Shown here: piece after piece, positions 52,965 through 61,772 of the stretch
How the letters are laid out: every line of letters begins with the position of its first letter
How positions within the stretch are numbered: the first letter of the stretch is position 1
The notes under the pieces: model-generated
Databases searched by the model: none
Told to the model about the DNA's origin: nothing
Seen by the model: only the letters and a program-made list of their open reading frames with translations
DNA from: Pseudoalteromonas arctica A 37-1-2
GTDB lineage: Bacteria > Pseudomonadota > Gammaproteobacteria > Enterobacterales > Alteromonadaceae
Assembly (NCBI RefSeq): GCF_000238395.3
Contig: NZ_CP011025.1
Coordinates: forward strand, 806,001-870,000
Direction: 5' to 3'
Length of the DNA stretch: 64,000 nt
Translations under genes and position numbers: made by a program

Positions 52965-54641
52965 TTATGGTGTTTTTTTAATCTCTTCTTTTTTATAGCG
53001 AAGTTTACCTGCAACCCAGGTTTGTAGTACGTTCGTCTTGTATATCTCGTCAACAGGTACTTTAAAGTAGTCTTTATCAAGTAAAATAAAGTCTGCCCAT
53101 TTACCTTTTTCTAAACTACCCACCTTAAATTCTTGATGGGCTGAATAAGCGCCACCGAGAGTAAATGCACGTAATGCATCTTCGCGGCTTAGTACTTCAC
53201 TTGCGCGCCAGCCGTTTTCAGGTAGTTTGTTATGATCCATGCGTGTAATGGCTGAATACAAACCATCAAATGGATTTGCAAGCTCTACCGGGTAATCAGA
53301 GCCAGCTGCAACAACCGATCCTTGCTTTAAAAATGTTTGCCAAGCATAGGCACCGCTTAATTGTTTTTCAGTTAAGCGTTGTTCTGCCATATGCATATCA
53401 GAAGTGGCATGTACTGGCTGCATTGAAGGGATTATTTTTAGCGCTTTAAAGCGAGGGATATCCTCAGGCGTTACAATTTGTGCGTGCTCTATTCGGTTAC
53501 GTAGTAATATACCGCCCGTTTTTTTAAACACATTTTGATAGGCATCAAGTACTACTTTATTTGCTTTATCGCCAATTGCGTGAGTATTTGCGCTAAAGCC
53601 GCTTTTAAAGCTTTGTGTAAAGAGCGCTTCGAGTTTTCTTTGTGTTTCAAGCATTAAACCATGGTGACCAGGTCTGTCTGCATATTCTTCAATCAGAGCG
53701 GCTCCGCGAGAGCCAAGTGCGCCATCGGCGTAAACTTTAACACTGCGAATTTCCATAAAATCATTTTTGTCGTGGTATCGGCCTGCCTTTAACATCGTGT
53801 CTAAATCAGGGCTTGCACCGCTTAACATTGCCACAATACGTAGCGGTAAATTACCGAGGTCGCCGCGCTCTTTGTAAACCTCCCATGTGGTTTTATCAAT
53901 ACCTGCATCGTGAGTAGAGGTAATGCCTAAACTTAATAAATGCTTACCTGCTGCATCTAGCGAGTCACTTATATCTTGCTTTGAAGGGGCTGGCATATGC
54001 TGGGTAATTAGCGCTTCTGCTTTATCTACAAAAATACCTGTAGGATTGCCAAATTCGTCTTTAATTATTTCACCGCCTTCAGGCGCTTTTGTTTGGGCGT
54101 TAATACCAGCAAGTTCGAGTGCTTTTGAATTAACCCAAATGGCGTGGCTATCAACCCGCGAAAGCACCACAGGTTGATCGCTCACTACTTTGTCTAGATC
54201 TTTAGCTGTAGGAAATCGTGTATCAGCCCAAAGCTCTTGGTTCCAACCTCGCCCTATAATCCAACCTTGTTTGTTGCCAGCAAATATTTTTAGTTTATTT
54301 TTTACTTCATCAACCGATTTTGCACCGCGTACATCAAGTTGCGATAAATTATCGCCAAGGCCAATAACGTGCCCATGAGCATCAATTAAGCCTGGTAATA
54401 AGGTATTACCGTGCGCGTCAATTAGCTTGGCATCTGGGTAGCTATCTTTAAGTGTATCGCTACCTAGTTTTACTACCTTGCCATTTTTAATAACGAGGGT
54501 AGTAAACTGCTGTACTTCACCTTGGTATAAAGGGGTATAACCATTGGCGTTATAAATTACTTTAGTTTGTGCGAGAGTGTAACTAGAGCTTGCACAAAGA
54601 CTTGCTAGGATGAGAGGTTTGATTATTTTTTTGAGCAACAT
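52965..54641 (-). CDS. Exported amidohydrolase (YtcJ-like)
   Basis: 558 residues with a signal peptide (LILASLCASSSYTLAQ). Amidohydrolase superfamily motifs are present: LPGLIDAHGHVIG with the metal histidines, ADGALGSRGAAL, NTHAIGDKANK, NRIEHAQ, and GSDYPVELANPFDGL with the final Asp. This is the YtcJ/metal-dependent hydrolase group, whose members act on amides or formamides; the substrate is unknown. Located in the periplasm. Confidence 0.88.
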   Translation of the reverse strand: MLLKKIIKPLILASLCASSSYTLAQTKVIYNANGYTPLYQGEVQQFTTLVIKNGKVVKLGSDTLKDSYPDAKLIDAHGNTLLPGLIDAHGHVIGLGDNLSQLDVRGAKSVDEVKNKLKIFAGNKQGWIIGRGWNQELWADTRFPTAKDLDKVVSDQPVVLSRVDSHAIWVNSKALELAGINAQTKAPEGGEIIKDEFGNPTGIFVDKAEALITQHMPAPSKQDISDSLDAAGKHLLSLGITSTHDAGIDKTTWEVYKERGDLGNLPLRIVAMLSGASPDLDTMLKAGRYHDKNDFMEIRSVKVYADGALGSRGAALIEEYADRPGHHGLMLETQRKLEALFTQSFKSGFSANTHAIGDKANKVVLDAYQNVFKKTGGILLRNRIEHAQIVTPEDIPRFKALKIIPSMQPVHATSDMHMAEQRLTEKQLSGAYAWQTFLKQGSVVAAGSDYPVELANPFDGLYSAITRMDHNKLPENGWRASEVLSREDALRAFTLGGAYSAHQEFKVGSLEKGKWADFILLDKDYFKVPVDEIYKTNVLQTWVAGKLRYKKEEIKKTP

Positions 54642-54732
54642 AAGGCATTATTTTTTATTGTTAGTGCGTTAACATTAGCAAACCCAATTTTATAATACCA
54701 ATATGTGAGACGAATTATGATGAAGAAAAAAG

Positions 54733-54766
54733 CAGTAAAGCTAGAACATAAAAATATCTAGCTTTT
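54733..54766 (-). terminator. Terminator of the EF-hand gene cluster
   Basis: AAAGCTAGA/TCTAGCTTT, 9-bp stem with an 11-base loop, 10 bases after the last EF-hand stop codon; on the minus strand it is followed by CTGCTTTTTT. Confidence 0.65.
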
Positions 54767-54774
54767 GAAAAGGT

Positions 54775-55011
54775 TTATTTACTAGTGTATAAACTGTATT
54801 CACTTAGCGTTAGCTTACCGTCTTTGTCTTGATCGTAGCTTGAAAACCGTGACCACAAAGCCGGATCTATAGCGGTTTCTGAACGTGATAAAAAACCGTC
54901 TTTATTCCTATCTAGCTTTTTAAATTGTTTTGCAATGTCGTTACTTGCAGCAAAACTAAATGCGCTAAAAATACTAAACGCCAGCAGCGTTATATAGCTA
55001 ATACTTTTCAT
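54775..55011 (-). CDS. Exported EF-hand protein (fourth of four)
   Basis: 78 residues from the ATG at 55011 (a GTG at 55020, directly after the previous stop codon, would add three). Signal peptide ISYITLLAFSIFSAFSFA. Two EF-hand loops: DRNKDGFLSRSE and DQDKDGKLTLSE, both with the calcium-ligating Asp, Asn or Asp, and final Glu in position. A small periplasmic calcium binder or sensor. It follows the third gene after 9 bases. Confidence 0.85.
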   Translation of the reverse strand: MKSISYITLLAFSIFSAFSFAASNDIAKQFKKLDRNKDGFLSRSETAIDPALWSRFSSYDQDKDGKLTLSEYSLYTSK

Positions 55012-55020
55012 ACAAATCAC

Positions 55021-55257
55021 TTAGTAAAGGTTGTTAGTTAGATAACTTTTAAATTCGACTAGCGAAATTTGGTTATCTTGGTTTTTGTCCCATTTTACAA
55101 AGGTGTTTAAAAGTTGTGGCTGGGGATCAAGTTCGTCGTGTGTTAAATAGCCACTTTTGTCACTATCTAGGTGATCAAAGCGCTGCTTTACATCAAGTGC
55201 CGCGGCATCAAAACTTAATAGCATTAAAATGCTTATAACAAGGGAAAGTATCTTCAT
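55021..55257 (-). CDS. Exported EF-hand protein (third of four)
   Basis: 78 residues, signal peptide VISILMLLSFDAAA. EF-hand loops DSDKSGYLTHDE and DKNQDNQISLVE; the second has Asn in place of the usual Gly at position 6 but keeps the ligands. About 190 bases separate it from the second gene, a gap that contains a long imperfect palindrome. Confidence 0.85.
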   Translation of the reverse strand: MKILSLVISILMLLSFDAAALDVKQRFDHLDSDKSGYLTHDELDPQPQLLNTFVKWDKNQDNQISLVEFKSYLTNNLY

Positions 55258-55314
55258 GGTCTTCCTTCCAAAAGATGTATTAAAAGTTCGTGGCTAAAAT
55301 AAAGTAAAAAGGAA

Positions 55315-55391
55315 AAAAGCACTTGCCGTAATTTAACTCCCAACATTAAATCCTTTTACACACTCCCTCAGGGATTATGGCAAATGCTTTT
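55315..55391. repeat. Long imperfect palindrome between EF-hand gene pairs
   Basis: AAAAGCACTTGCCGTAAT (55315-55332) and ATTATGGCAAATGCTTTT (55374-55391) pair at 16 of 18 positions, with a 41-base loop that contains the small hairpin TCCCT/AGGGA. No T-run follows. It may be an mRNA-stabilising or processing hairpin, or a remnant repeat. Confidence 0.5.
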
Positions 55392-55444
55392 AAATTCAGT
55401 TTACTTGTAACAAGCTTAAGTAAAGCTTAATCAGTAATTACTCA

Positions 55445-55672
55445 TTAAGGCTTAAAGCTTTCAAATTCTTTTTTTGAGACTTTTTCATCACCGTCTTCAT
55501 CTAAGTCAGCAAATTGTCTCATTACTTCTTTGTCTTCCTTTGCTTCTACAATTGATATTTGTCCATCCATATCTTTATCTAAATGGGCAAAGCGCACGTT
55601 TGTTGGCGATGCAATTACGGTGGCACTAATTGCTAAAAACATTAATGAAAAAGCGGCTATAAGTTGTTTCAT
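55445..55672 (-). CDS. Exported EF-hand protein (second of four)
   Basis: 75 residues from the ATG at 55672, with AAGGA 7 bases upstream. Signal peptide IAAFSLMFLAISATVIA. EF-hand loops DKDMDGQISIVE and DEDGDEKVSKKE; the second lacks the central Gly, so its calcium binding may be weaker. It follows the first gene after 24 bases. Confidence 0.85.
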   Translation of the reverse strand: MKQLIAAFSLMFLAISATVIASPTNVRFAHLDKDMDGQISIVEAKEDKEVMRQFADLDEDGDEKVSKKEFESFKP

Positions 55673-55696
55673 AATCACGTTCCTTATTAAATGAGT

Positions 55697-55930
55697 TTAT
55701 TGAATAAATTTTTTGAATTCATCTAGCGACAATTGCCCATCTTGATTAGTATCAATTTGTAAAAAATTTTCGTGTAGAACGGCATCTTCACCTGCTTCGG
55801 CTTCACTTAATGTGCCGTTACTGTCTTTATCAAGCTCGTTAAAAGTCGCGTGAACGTCCATTGCGTGTGCGTTAGCGCCTAAAAAGCCTAAAGCTAGTAA
55901 TGATGAAATTACTAAAATGCGTTTGTTCAT
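55697..55930 (-). CDS. Exported EF-hand protein (first of four)
   Basis: 77 residues with AAGGAAAT upstream and a signal peptide (SSLLALGFLGANAHA). EF-hand loops DKDSNGTLSEAE and DTNQDGQLSLDE are complete. It heads the cluster and is divergent from glrK. A sigma-54-like promoter ends about 37 bases before its ATG, and a GlrR-type site lies farther upstream, so expression under GlrR is inferred. Confidence 0.87.
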   Translation of the reverse strand: MNKRILVISSLLALGFLGANAHAMDVHATFNELDKDSNGTLSEAEAGEDAVLHENFLQIDTNQDGQLSLDEFKKFIQ

Positions 55931-55966
55931 AATTATTTCCTTATTGATTAAAGTTATTACTGCTAA

Positions 55967-55982
55967 TACAAAAATGATGCCA
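55967..55982 (-). promoter_or_regulatory. Candidate sigma-54 promoter of the EF-hand cluster
   Basis: On the minus strand TGGCATCATTTTTGTA aligns with TGGCACG-N4-TTGCW at exact spacing: the GG of -24 and TTG of -12 are kept, with C-to-T, G-to-C and C-to-T differences. The predicted start is near 55955, 25 bases before the first EF-hand ATG. Confidence 0.5.
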
Positions 55983-56081
55983 AAAATAATTGTTGTTAAT
56001 TTTCAGGTGTTTATATTTTTAACTTGAAAGGGGTGGGAAGTTTTTACGGGGTTTAATGTAATTTTTGTATGCCTTTTGCAA

Positions 56082-56093
56082 CACTATATAGTG
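56082..56093. repeat. 12-bp perfect palindrome in the EF-hand/glrK gap
   Basis: CACTATATAGTG is fully self-complementary. It lies between the GlrR-type site and the EF-hand promoter. No factor is assigned. Confidence 0.3.
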
Positions 56094-56130
56094 AGATTAA
56101 AGGTAGGGTTTAAAAATCAATGGTTTACGT

Positions 56131-56148
56131 TGTCTCTATTTGGCGACA
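56131..56148. promoter_or_regulatory. GlrR-type binding site TGTC-N10-GACA
   Basis: TGTC-TCTATTTGGC-GACA is an exact match to the site published for enterobacterial GlrR (TGTCN10GACA). It lies about 185 bp upstream of the predicted EF-hand transcription start and 113 bp upstream of glrK. The GlrR of this window keeps the E. coli-like recognition helix ([15 protein letters not shown]), which supports the same target. Confidence 0.65.
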
Positions 56149-56260
56149 CATTGTTTTTGTAGCGCTGGCTGTTAATCGTATTAAATATAATTGCTGGTTC
56201 AGCTAGTGTATAAGGTAAGCACTTAATAATAGAGCGCTTAACTTAAAAGGACTAAACGAA

Positions 56261-57718
56261 ATGCCAGCAACCATAGCTAAAAAATACCATGCAATGCTTA
56301 ACTGGCGGCCTAATTTAATTGGGCAATTTGCAATGAGTATGCTGCTTTCGTTACTCCCGCTTTCTATAGTGGTGATTGTATTTTTAAATGCGCTTAACAA
56401 GCAATTAGCAGTGACTCAAAGTATCGTGAGTAACAACTACCAAGTTACCAAATCGTTTAATACTCTAAAACAAGAACTCAACAGCCTTGAGCGCGCCACT
56501 AGGCAAAACTGGGTATTAAAAAGCGAATCGTTAGATAAGCTCATTGTCGATAAATGGCAATCATCCCTGCAAAGTATTGATGAACTTAAATTTGTAAACA
56601 CGGATAAAGATTACACCCACCAATGGCAACGCTTATATGTCACCTTACAAACAGCGCATGTAGAGCTTGTTGAGCAAAAACAACAGCAAGCGGAGCTATT
56701 TGTGCCAGTGAGCGATTTAGTTGCTGAGCTTACTTTATGGTTACGTGATAAAAATGAAGCGCAAATTACCAATAACCAAAATGAGCTTACAAGCCTACAA
56801 ACTTCATTTATAAACTGGCTGGTGGCACTTATTCCGCTTACTTTAATTGTTGGTGGTGGTTTTTTATGGCGTATAAGTGGGCGACTAAAAGGGTTAACTA
56901 CGGTTATTGATAAGCTAGGGCAGGGGCATTGGCAGCAAAAAATATCTGTGAAAGGCTCCGCTGAGCTAGTTGAGCTAGGAGAAAAACTCCAATGGGTGCA
57001 AGAGCAACTTCACATGCTTGAGCAGCAAAAAGATACCTTTTTACGCCATGTTACCCATGAGCTAAAAACGCCGCTTGCTTCAATGGTCGAAGGCACTGAT
57101 TTACTAACTGATGAAATAGTAGGCCCAATTACTGCTGAGCAAAAAGCAGTGCTTGAGCTTATTAGCCAATCTATGGTGCGCCTTCGTACAATGATTGACA
57201 GCCTGCTGAGTTATAATGCGATTCGCACCAGTAAAGACAGCCTAAGCGAAGTTGAGTTTAGCTATCTTATTAATAAAATTAATAGCCATTTTGAACATCG
57301 CTTAAGTGCGCGTCAGCAAGCTCTGCAATGGCAAAATAACTTACCTAATAAACAGCTTGCTTTACCTAGTGAGCTTATTGAGATGATTTTAATTCAGCTT
57401 ATTTCAAATGGCTTAAAATTTTCACAAGATAAGCAAAGCGTTACTATTAATTTAGCGCTTGAGCAAAACCAACTTTGCATTGCTGTACTTGATAAAGGGT
57501 GCGGTATTAAAGAGCAAGAAAAAACTCAAATTTTCAGCGCATTTTATCAAGGTAAACACAGTAAAAATGTTACGCTGCAAGGCAGTGGGCTTGGCTTAAC
57601 TATTGTGAAAGAATCTGTTGAACAGCTAAGAGGTACACTTACTGTTGAGCATAACGAGCCGCATGGTTGCCGGTTTTCAATTAAAATTCCCATAACAAAA
57701 AATCTAGGAGTTAATTAA
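56261..57718 (+). CDS. glrK: Sensor histidine kinase GlrK (QseE)
   Basis: 485 residues. Membrane segments at about 24-44 and 184-204 enclose a 140-residue periplasmic sensor domain. A HAMP domain follows, then HisKA with His266 (HVTHELKTPLASM) and HATPase_c (QLISNGLKF, DKGCGI, GSGLGLTIVKESVE). It is followed immediately by a QseG-like lipoprotein and the GlrR regulator, the order known from enterobacteria, so it phosphorylates GlrR. Start has AAAAGGA upstream. Confidence 0.9.
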   Translation: MPATIAKKYHAMLNWRPNLIGQFAMSMLLSLLPLSIVVIVFLNALNKQLAVTQSIVSNNYQVTKSFNTLKQELNSLERATRQNWVLKSESLDKLIVDKWQSSLQSIDELKFVNTDKDYTHQWQRLYVTLQTAHVELVEQKQQQAELFVPVSDLVAELTLWLRDKNEAQITNNQNELTSLQTSFINWLVALIPLTLIVGGGFLWRISGRLKGLTTVIDKLGQGHWQQKISVKGSAELVELGEKLQWVQEQLHMLEQQKDTFLRHVTHELKTPLASMVEGTDLLTDEIVGPITAEQKAVLELISQSMVRLRTMIDSLLSYNAIRTSKDSLSEVEFSYLINKINSHFEHRLSARQQALQWQNNLPNKQLALPSELIEMILIQLISNGLKFSQDKQSVTINLALEQNQLCIAVLDKGCGIKEQEKTQIFSAFYQGKHSKNVTLQGSGLGLTIVKESVEQLRGTLTVEHNEPHGCRFSIKIPITKNLGVN

Positions 57719-57719
57719 C

Positions 57720-58265
57720 ATGCGCTTGCGTTTAATCGCTATTTTATATGTGCTCAGTAGCAGCATGGTTATATCAGGTTGTGAAATTAATAATGGGCAA
57801 GAAGAGCGTGTGTCAATTACACCTGCACCTGTGGTCGATACCAAAATAACGAACGACACAAACAGTAAACCTAGTCCAAAACCCAGACCAAAAATTGAAC
57901 CAAGCTATCCGCCTGCAGAGCAAGTTATTGCATGGCACGCTAATCAGTGTGGCGGATTTAAATTGGTGCCAAAAAAAGATATTTTTACAGGTGAAAACGA
58001 TCTTAAACGTTTTTTTAAATTTATGTGCTTAAACATAAATGATGATCCAAATACGGTAATGACTAAGTTGCTAAAACTCGATTTAGCTTACTTTTGGCCA
58101 GATGATATAAAGCAATATTTATGGCTTCAAAAGCAGCAAGTGACTATGCAAATAAATGCTAAAAAAGAGCAGCAAGCACTTAACAATAAAATGCAAGAAA
58201 CCCTCTCATCGTTAGCAACTATTGAGCAGCAGCTTTTACTACGAGAAGAAACTAAGGAGCAGTAA
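57720..58265 (+). CDS. qseG: QseG-like lipoprotein
   Basis: 181 residues with a lipobox (VISGC, Cys about 21), a Pro/Lys-rich linker at about 50-68 (PSPKPRPKIEPSYPP), a CGGFKLVPKKD segment and a Gln/Lys-rich helical C-terminus. It is identified chiefly by position between glrK and glrR with one-base and two-base gaps; in enterobacteria QseG is an outer-membrane lipoprotein that affects GlrK activity. Sequence similarity is weaker than for its neighbours. Confidence 0.75.
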   Translation: MRLRLIAILYVLSSSMVISGCEINNGQEERVSITPAPVVDTKITNDTNSKPSPKPRPKIEPSYPPAEQVIAWHANQCGGFKLVPKKDIFTGENDLKRFFKFMCLNINDDPNTVMTKLLKLDLAYFWPDDIKQYLWLQKQQVTMQINAKKEQQALNNKMQETLSSLATIEQQLLLREETKEQ

Positions 58266-58267
58266 CT

Positions 58268-59617
58268 ATGGCAGCAACTAAAGTGCAAGGTGCAAAAGTA
58301 TTACTCGTTGACGACGACGCTAGCTTATTAAAACTGCTCGCTATTCGTATCGAATCAAAAGGATACGAAGTAACGACCTGTGAAAGCGGCTTAACCGCAC
58401 TACAAATACTTAAAAGCCAAGTGTTTGACGCCGTAATAACCGACCTACGTATGGATGAAATGGATGGCATGGCACTGCATCGTCAGCTGCAAAGCCGCTA
58501 CCCTGCATTACCTGTCATTATGATGACAGCGCATGGCTCAATTCCTGATGCAGTAGAGGCAACTAAGCAGGGCATTTTTGCATTTATAACTAAACCTGTA
58601 GATAAAGATGAGCTATTTGACAGCCTTGCTAAAGCGATAGAAATACATGGTGTTAATGCAGATGAAGCAGCACCTAAAAGTAATATAGTTACGCGCAGTG
58701 GTGCAATGCTGCACTTGTTAGAGCAAGTAAAACTACTTGGGCCAACGCAAGTTAATGTATTGATTTCGGGGGCTAGTGGTACAGGTAAAGAGTTACTCGC
58801 ACAGGCGATTCATCAGCATAGTCATGTAAGCGGTGGCCCTTTCGTTGCAATTAACTGCGGCGCTGTACCGGGTGAGCTTTTAGAGTCAGAATTATTTGGT
58901 CATAAAAAAGGCTCGTTTACGGGCGCAATTAAAGATCATCAAGGTTTGTTTCAGCAAGCTGAGGGCGGCACGCTATTTTTAGACGAGATAGGCGATATGC
59001 CACTTAACTTGCAGGTTAAGTTACTGCGCGTATTACAAGAAAAAACAATTCGCCCCGTAGGCTTTCAAGAAGAAATTGCGATTGATGTACGAATCGTATC
59101 GGCAACACATAAAAATCTTCCTGAAGCTATTTTAAACCAGCAATTTAGAGAAGATTTATACTATCGCTTAAACGTAGTTAATTTAAAATTACCGCCATTG
59201 TGTGAGCGCCGCGAAGATATAAGCTTATTAGCACAGCACTTTAGTGCAAGCATTGCTAAGCGCATGAAGCAAACTGAAAAACACTTTGCAAGCGATGCTA
59301 TGCATGCGCTTGTGCGTTACGACTGGCCAGGTAATATCCGCCAACTACAAAACGTAGTAGAGCAGGTTGTAGCATTAACGCCAAGCGATGTTATTTCAGA
59401 GCACTTAGTATTAGCTGCGCTAAATAGTAACGAAACAAACGTAGAACCATTATCACTAAACGACGCTAAAAAAGAGTTTGAGCGCGACTATGTGATTAAC
59501 ACTTTAAAAATGGCAGGTGGTAACGTAGCCGAAGGCGCTAAGCTTGCCAAGCGCAATCGCTCAGATTTTTATAAGTTGATTAAAAAGCATAATATTGATG
59601 TTGATAATTTAGGTTAA
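58268..59617 (+). CDS. glrR: Sigma-54-dependent response regulator GlrR (QseF)
   Basis: 449 residues: receiver 1-125 with Asp59 ([12 protein letters not shown]), AAA+ domain with Walker [10 protein letters not shown] and sigma-54 loop GSFTGA, and a Fis-type helix-turn-helix ([20 protein letters not shown] then YKLIKKH) very like that of E. coli GlrR. It activates sigma-54 promoters from TGTC-N10-GACA sites; one perfect site lies in the gap upstream of glrK, facing the EF-hand genes. In enterobacteria targets are glmY, glmZ and rpoE, none of which is present here. Confidence 0.92.
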   Translation: MAATKVQGAKVLLVDDDASLLKLLAIRIESKGYEVTTCESGLTALQILKSQVFDAVITDLRMDEMDGMALHRQLQSRYPALPVIMMTAHGSIPDAVEATKQGIFAFITKPVDKDELFDSLAKAIEIHGVNADEAAPKSNIVTRSGAMLHLLEQVKLLGPTQVNVLISGASGTGKELLAQAIHQHSHVSGGPFVAINCGAVPGELLESELFGHKKGSFTGAIKDHQGLFQQAEGGTLFLDEIGDMPLNLQVKLLRVLQEKTIRPVGFQEEIAIDVRIVSATHKNLPEAILNQQFREDLYYRLNVVNLKLPPLCERREDISLLAQHFSASIAKRMKQTEKHFASDAMHALVRYDWPGNIRQLQNVVEQVVALTPSDVISEHLVLAALNSNETNVEPLSLNDAKKEFERDYVINTLKMAGGNVAEGAKLAKRNRSDFYKLIKKHNIDVDNLG

Positions 59618-59625
59618 GGAAAAGC

Positions 59626-60126
59626 ATGCAGTTATTTATGGTGTATTTAGGCGGCCGGATTCAAGGTTGCCACATTGAAATGCATGATATTCGTTTTGTT
59701 GTAGGGCAAAACATTGAGCAAACTTATTCAAAGTTAAAAAGCCAATGGGTAGGCGACAGAAGTAGTGTTCACATGGATAGCTACATGGCAATTAATCATA
59801 TAGATGGTTTTAAAATAGAAGTAGTCGATAGCTATGTGGAGCAAAATAAACAACTCTATTTTGTAAATTTAGGCGCTTACAGAAGTGATTCTATGGCTGA
59901 GCAACACGACTTTGCACTGTATGTTGCAAGCAGTAGCCATGAAGCTAAAGAGCGAGCTAAAAGCGATTTGCTAGCAGGGCTTAGCCATATTCATAAAGAT
60001 GATTTACATGACGTAGACGATTGCTTTACCATTGATTTACTCGACAGCCAGCTAAACATTAAGCTCACGCCCAGCGGTATATCGCAGCCTATAAAGCCAG
60101 ACTGGTTTGGCTATCACATACTTTAA
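59626..60126 (+). CDS. DUF1543-family protein
   Basis: 166 residues. LFMVYLGGRIQGCHIEMHD and GFKIEVVDS segments repeat weakly in the two halves, as in DUF1543 proteins. No signal peptide or membrane segment. Function unknown. It starts 8 bases after glrR with AAGGA upstream, so it is probably the last gene of that operon. Confidence 0.8.
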   Translation: MQLFMVYLGGRIQGCHIEMHDIRFVVGQNIEQTYSKLKSQWVGDRSSVHMDSYMAINHIDGFKIEVVDSYVEQNKQLYFVNLGAYRSDSMAEQHDFALYVASSSHEAKERAKSDLLAGLSHIHKDDLHDVDDCFTIDLLDSQLNIKLTPSGISQPIKPDWFGYHIL

Positions 60127-60149
60127 ATTATAATAAGTAGCTAAAACTA

Positions 60150-60177
60150 AGCAGGATTAAGAGTCCTGCTCGTTTTG
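60150..60177 (+). terminator. Terminator of the glrK-glrR operon
   Basis: AGCAGGA/TCCTGCT, 7-bp GC-rich stem with a 7-base loop, followed by CGTTTTGTT. The loop contains the stop codon of the convergent small membrane protein gene. Confidence 0.65.
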
Positions 60178-60384
60178 TTCATCCTTTTCGCTTTTAGCCG
60201 CCATTTTAAACGCCACAATAACCAATCCAAACATAGCAAACGGCAGTGCTGCTAACATGTATTCAACCACATTACTGTCTTGAAAATTTGCTTGTAATAA
60301 AAAGTGACCCGCCACACACATTAAAATAACCACTAATAAAATGGGTAGTAACATAAGTTCTTTTTTTGATGAATGGTTTTTCAT
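60157..60384 (-). CDS. Small two-helix membrane protein, unknown
   Basis: 75 residues: hydrophobic segments at about 10-30 and 42-61 and a highly acidic tail (SEKDEQNEQDS). No family recognised. Single gene, divergent from cca with 132 bases between them. Confidence 0.65.
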   Translation of the reverse strand: MKNHSSKKELMLLPILLVVILMCVAGHFLLQANFQDSNVVEYMLAALPFAMFGLVIVAFKMAAKSEKDEQNEQDS

Positions 60385-60516
60385 TAATTGTGAGGCTATA
60401 GCTGAAAATAATGCGCCATTGTAATGAGCTTACTTAAGCTTGGCAAACACCGCAGAATTTTTTAATTAATGTTATGATTAGTATCAAACAATTTTATTAA
60501 TGTTTATGGGAATAAA

Positions 60517-61767
60517 GTGAAAAGTAACTTAAAAAAAGTTTACCTCGTTGGTGGTGCAGTGCGCGACAAACTGCTAAATATAAAATCAAAAGATAACGAT
60601 TATGTAGTGATTGGTGAAACGCCAAACACAATGCAGTCGCTCGGTTTTGTACCAATAGGTAGCGACTTTCCGGTTTACTTGCACCCAGAAACAAAAGAAG
60701 AATATGCACTTGGGCGCACAGAGCGTAAAAGCGGCAAAGGCTATACTGGCTTTGTGGTTGATGCCAGCCCAACAGTGACGCTAGAAGAAGATTTAGCAAG
60801 GCGTGATTTAACCATAAATTCAATGGCGCTTGATGAACACGGTAATATTATTGACCCGTTTAATGGCCAAACTGACTTACAAAATAAAACACTGCGCCAC
60901 ACCACTGAGGCATTTGTAGAAGACCCTGTTCGAGTACTGCGTATTGCCCGTTTTTTAGCGCGCTATGGTAGTGATTGGCGTATCCACCCAAGTACGTATG
61001 CATTAATGCGCGAGCTTAAAAATAAAGGTGAGCTAAATCATTTAGTACCTGAGCGCGTGTGGCTTGAAACCGAAAAAGCACTGGGTGAAAAGTACCCTGA
61101 GCTTTATTTTGAAGCATTGCAAGGTTTGGGGGTTTTTCCAGAGCTTGAGCGCATGGTTAATGTACCGCAACCAGCAAACCATCATCCTGAAGGTGATGTA
61201 TTTGTGCATACTATGCTGGTACTTAGGCGTGCAGCGGATTTGAATTTTAACTTGGAAACTCGTTTTGCTGCACTAACCCATGATTTTGGAAAAGCGCTTA
61301 GTTTTAAAAAATATGGAAACCTACGTGGACACGAACGCGAAGGTGTTGCAGTTATTGAGGCGTTTTGTGAGCGCTTAAAAGTGCCTAACCGTTTTCGCGA
61401 TGTTGGCGTACTCACCAGTGATAATCACACCCTTTGCCACACGATTGATCAGTTAAGGCCGCAAACCATTCACAAGCTAATAGTGACTAACTTAAATGCG
61501 TTGGTACACCCAGAACGTTTTATAGCGTTTACCCAAGCATGCCAATGCGATGCACAAGGGCGTGGTGAAACACTTGTTGATAAGCCATACCCGCAAGCAG
61601 CTAAGCTGCGAGCAATTCATACTGAACTGCAAAAAATGGATAAGAAACTGGTAGTGCAAAATGCACTTAAAAATGGCAAAAAAGGCCCTGAAATAGGCGA
61701 AGAAGTAAAACTTGCAGAAATAAACTGCATTAAAGCATTTTTAGAACATGAGAAGTCCCAAGCGTAA
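60517..61767 (+). CDS. cca: CCA-adding tRNA nucleotidyltransferase with HD domain
   Basis: 416 residues, close to E. coli Cca (412). GTG start with GGGAAT upstream. Class II nucleotidyltransferase motifs: YLVGGAVRDKLLN, KDNDYVVIGETP with the catalytic carboxylates, LEEDLARRDLTINSMA, and VRVLRIARFLARY. An HD phosphohydrolase domain follows (EGDVFVHTMLVLRRA, ALTHDFGKAL), giving the multifunctional bacterial form. It adds or repairs the 3' CCA of tRNAs. Confidence 0.96.
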   Translation: MKSNLKKVYLVGGAVRDKLLNIKSKDNDYVVIGETPNTMQSLGFVPIGSDFPVYLHPETKEEYALGRTERKSGKGYTGFVVDASPTVTLEEDLARRDLTINSMALDEHGNIIDPFNGQTDLQNKTLRHTTEAFVEDPVRVLRIARFLARYGSDWRIHPSTYALMRELKNKGELNHLVPERVWLETEKALGEKYPELYFEALQGLGVFPELERMVNVPQPANHHPEGDVFVHTMLVLRRAADLNFNLETRFAALTHDFGKALSFKKYGNLRGHEREGVAVIEAFCERLKVPNRFRDVGVLTSDNHTLCHTIDQLRPQTIHKLIVTNLNALVHPERFIAFTQACQCDAQGRGETLVDKPYPQAAKLRAIHTELQKMDKKLVVQNALKNGKKGPEIGEEVKLAEINCIKAFLEHEKSQA

Positions 61768-61772
61768 TAAAA

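Noticed and set aside
54692-54700. ATACCAATA resembling an end of the family B element
   Set aside because: No matching inverted end was found within a few hundred bases.
56140-56160. Possible sigma-54 promoter for glrK (TTGGCGACACATTGTTT)
   Set aside because: The TTG of the -12 element is one base out of register with GG, and the stretch overlaps the GlrR-type site.
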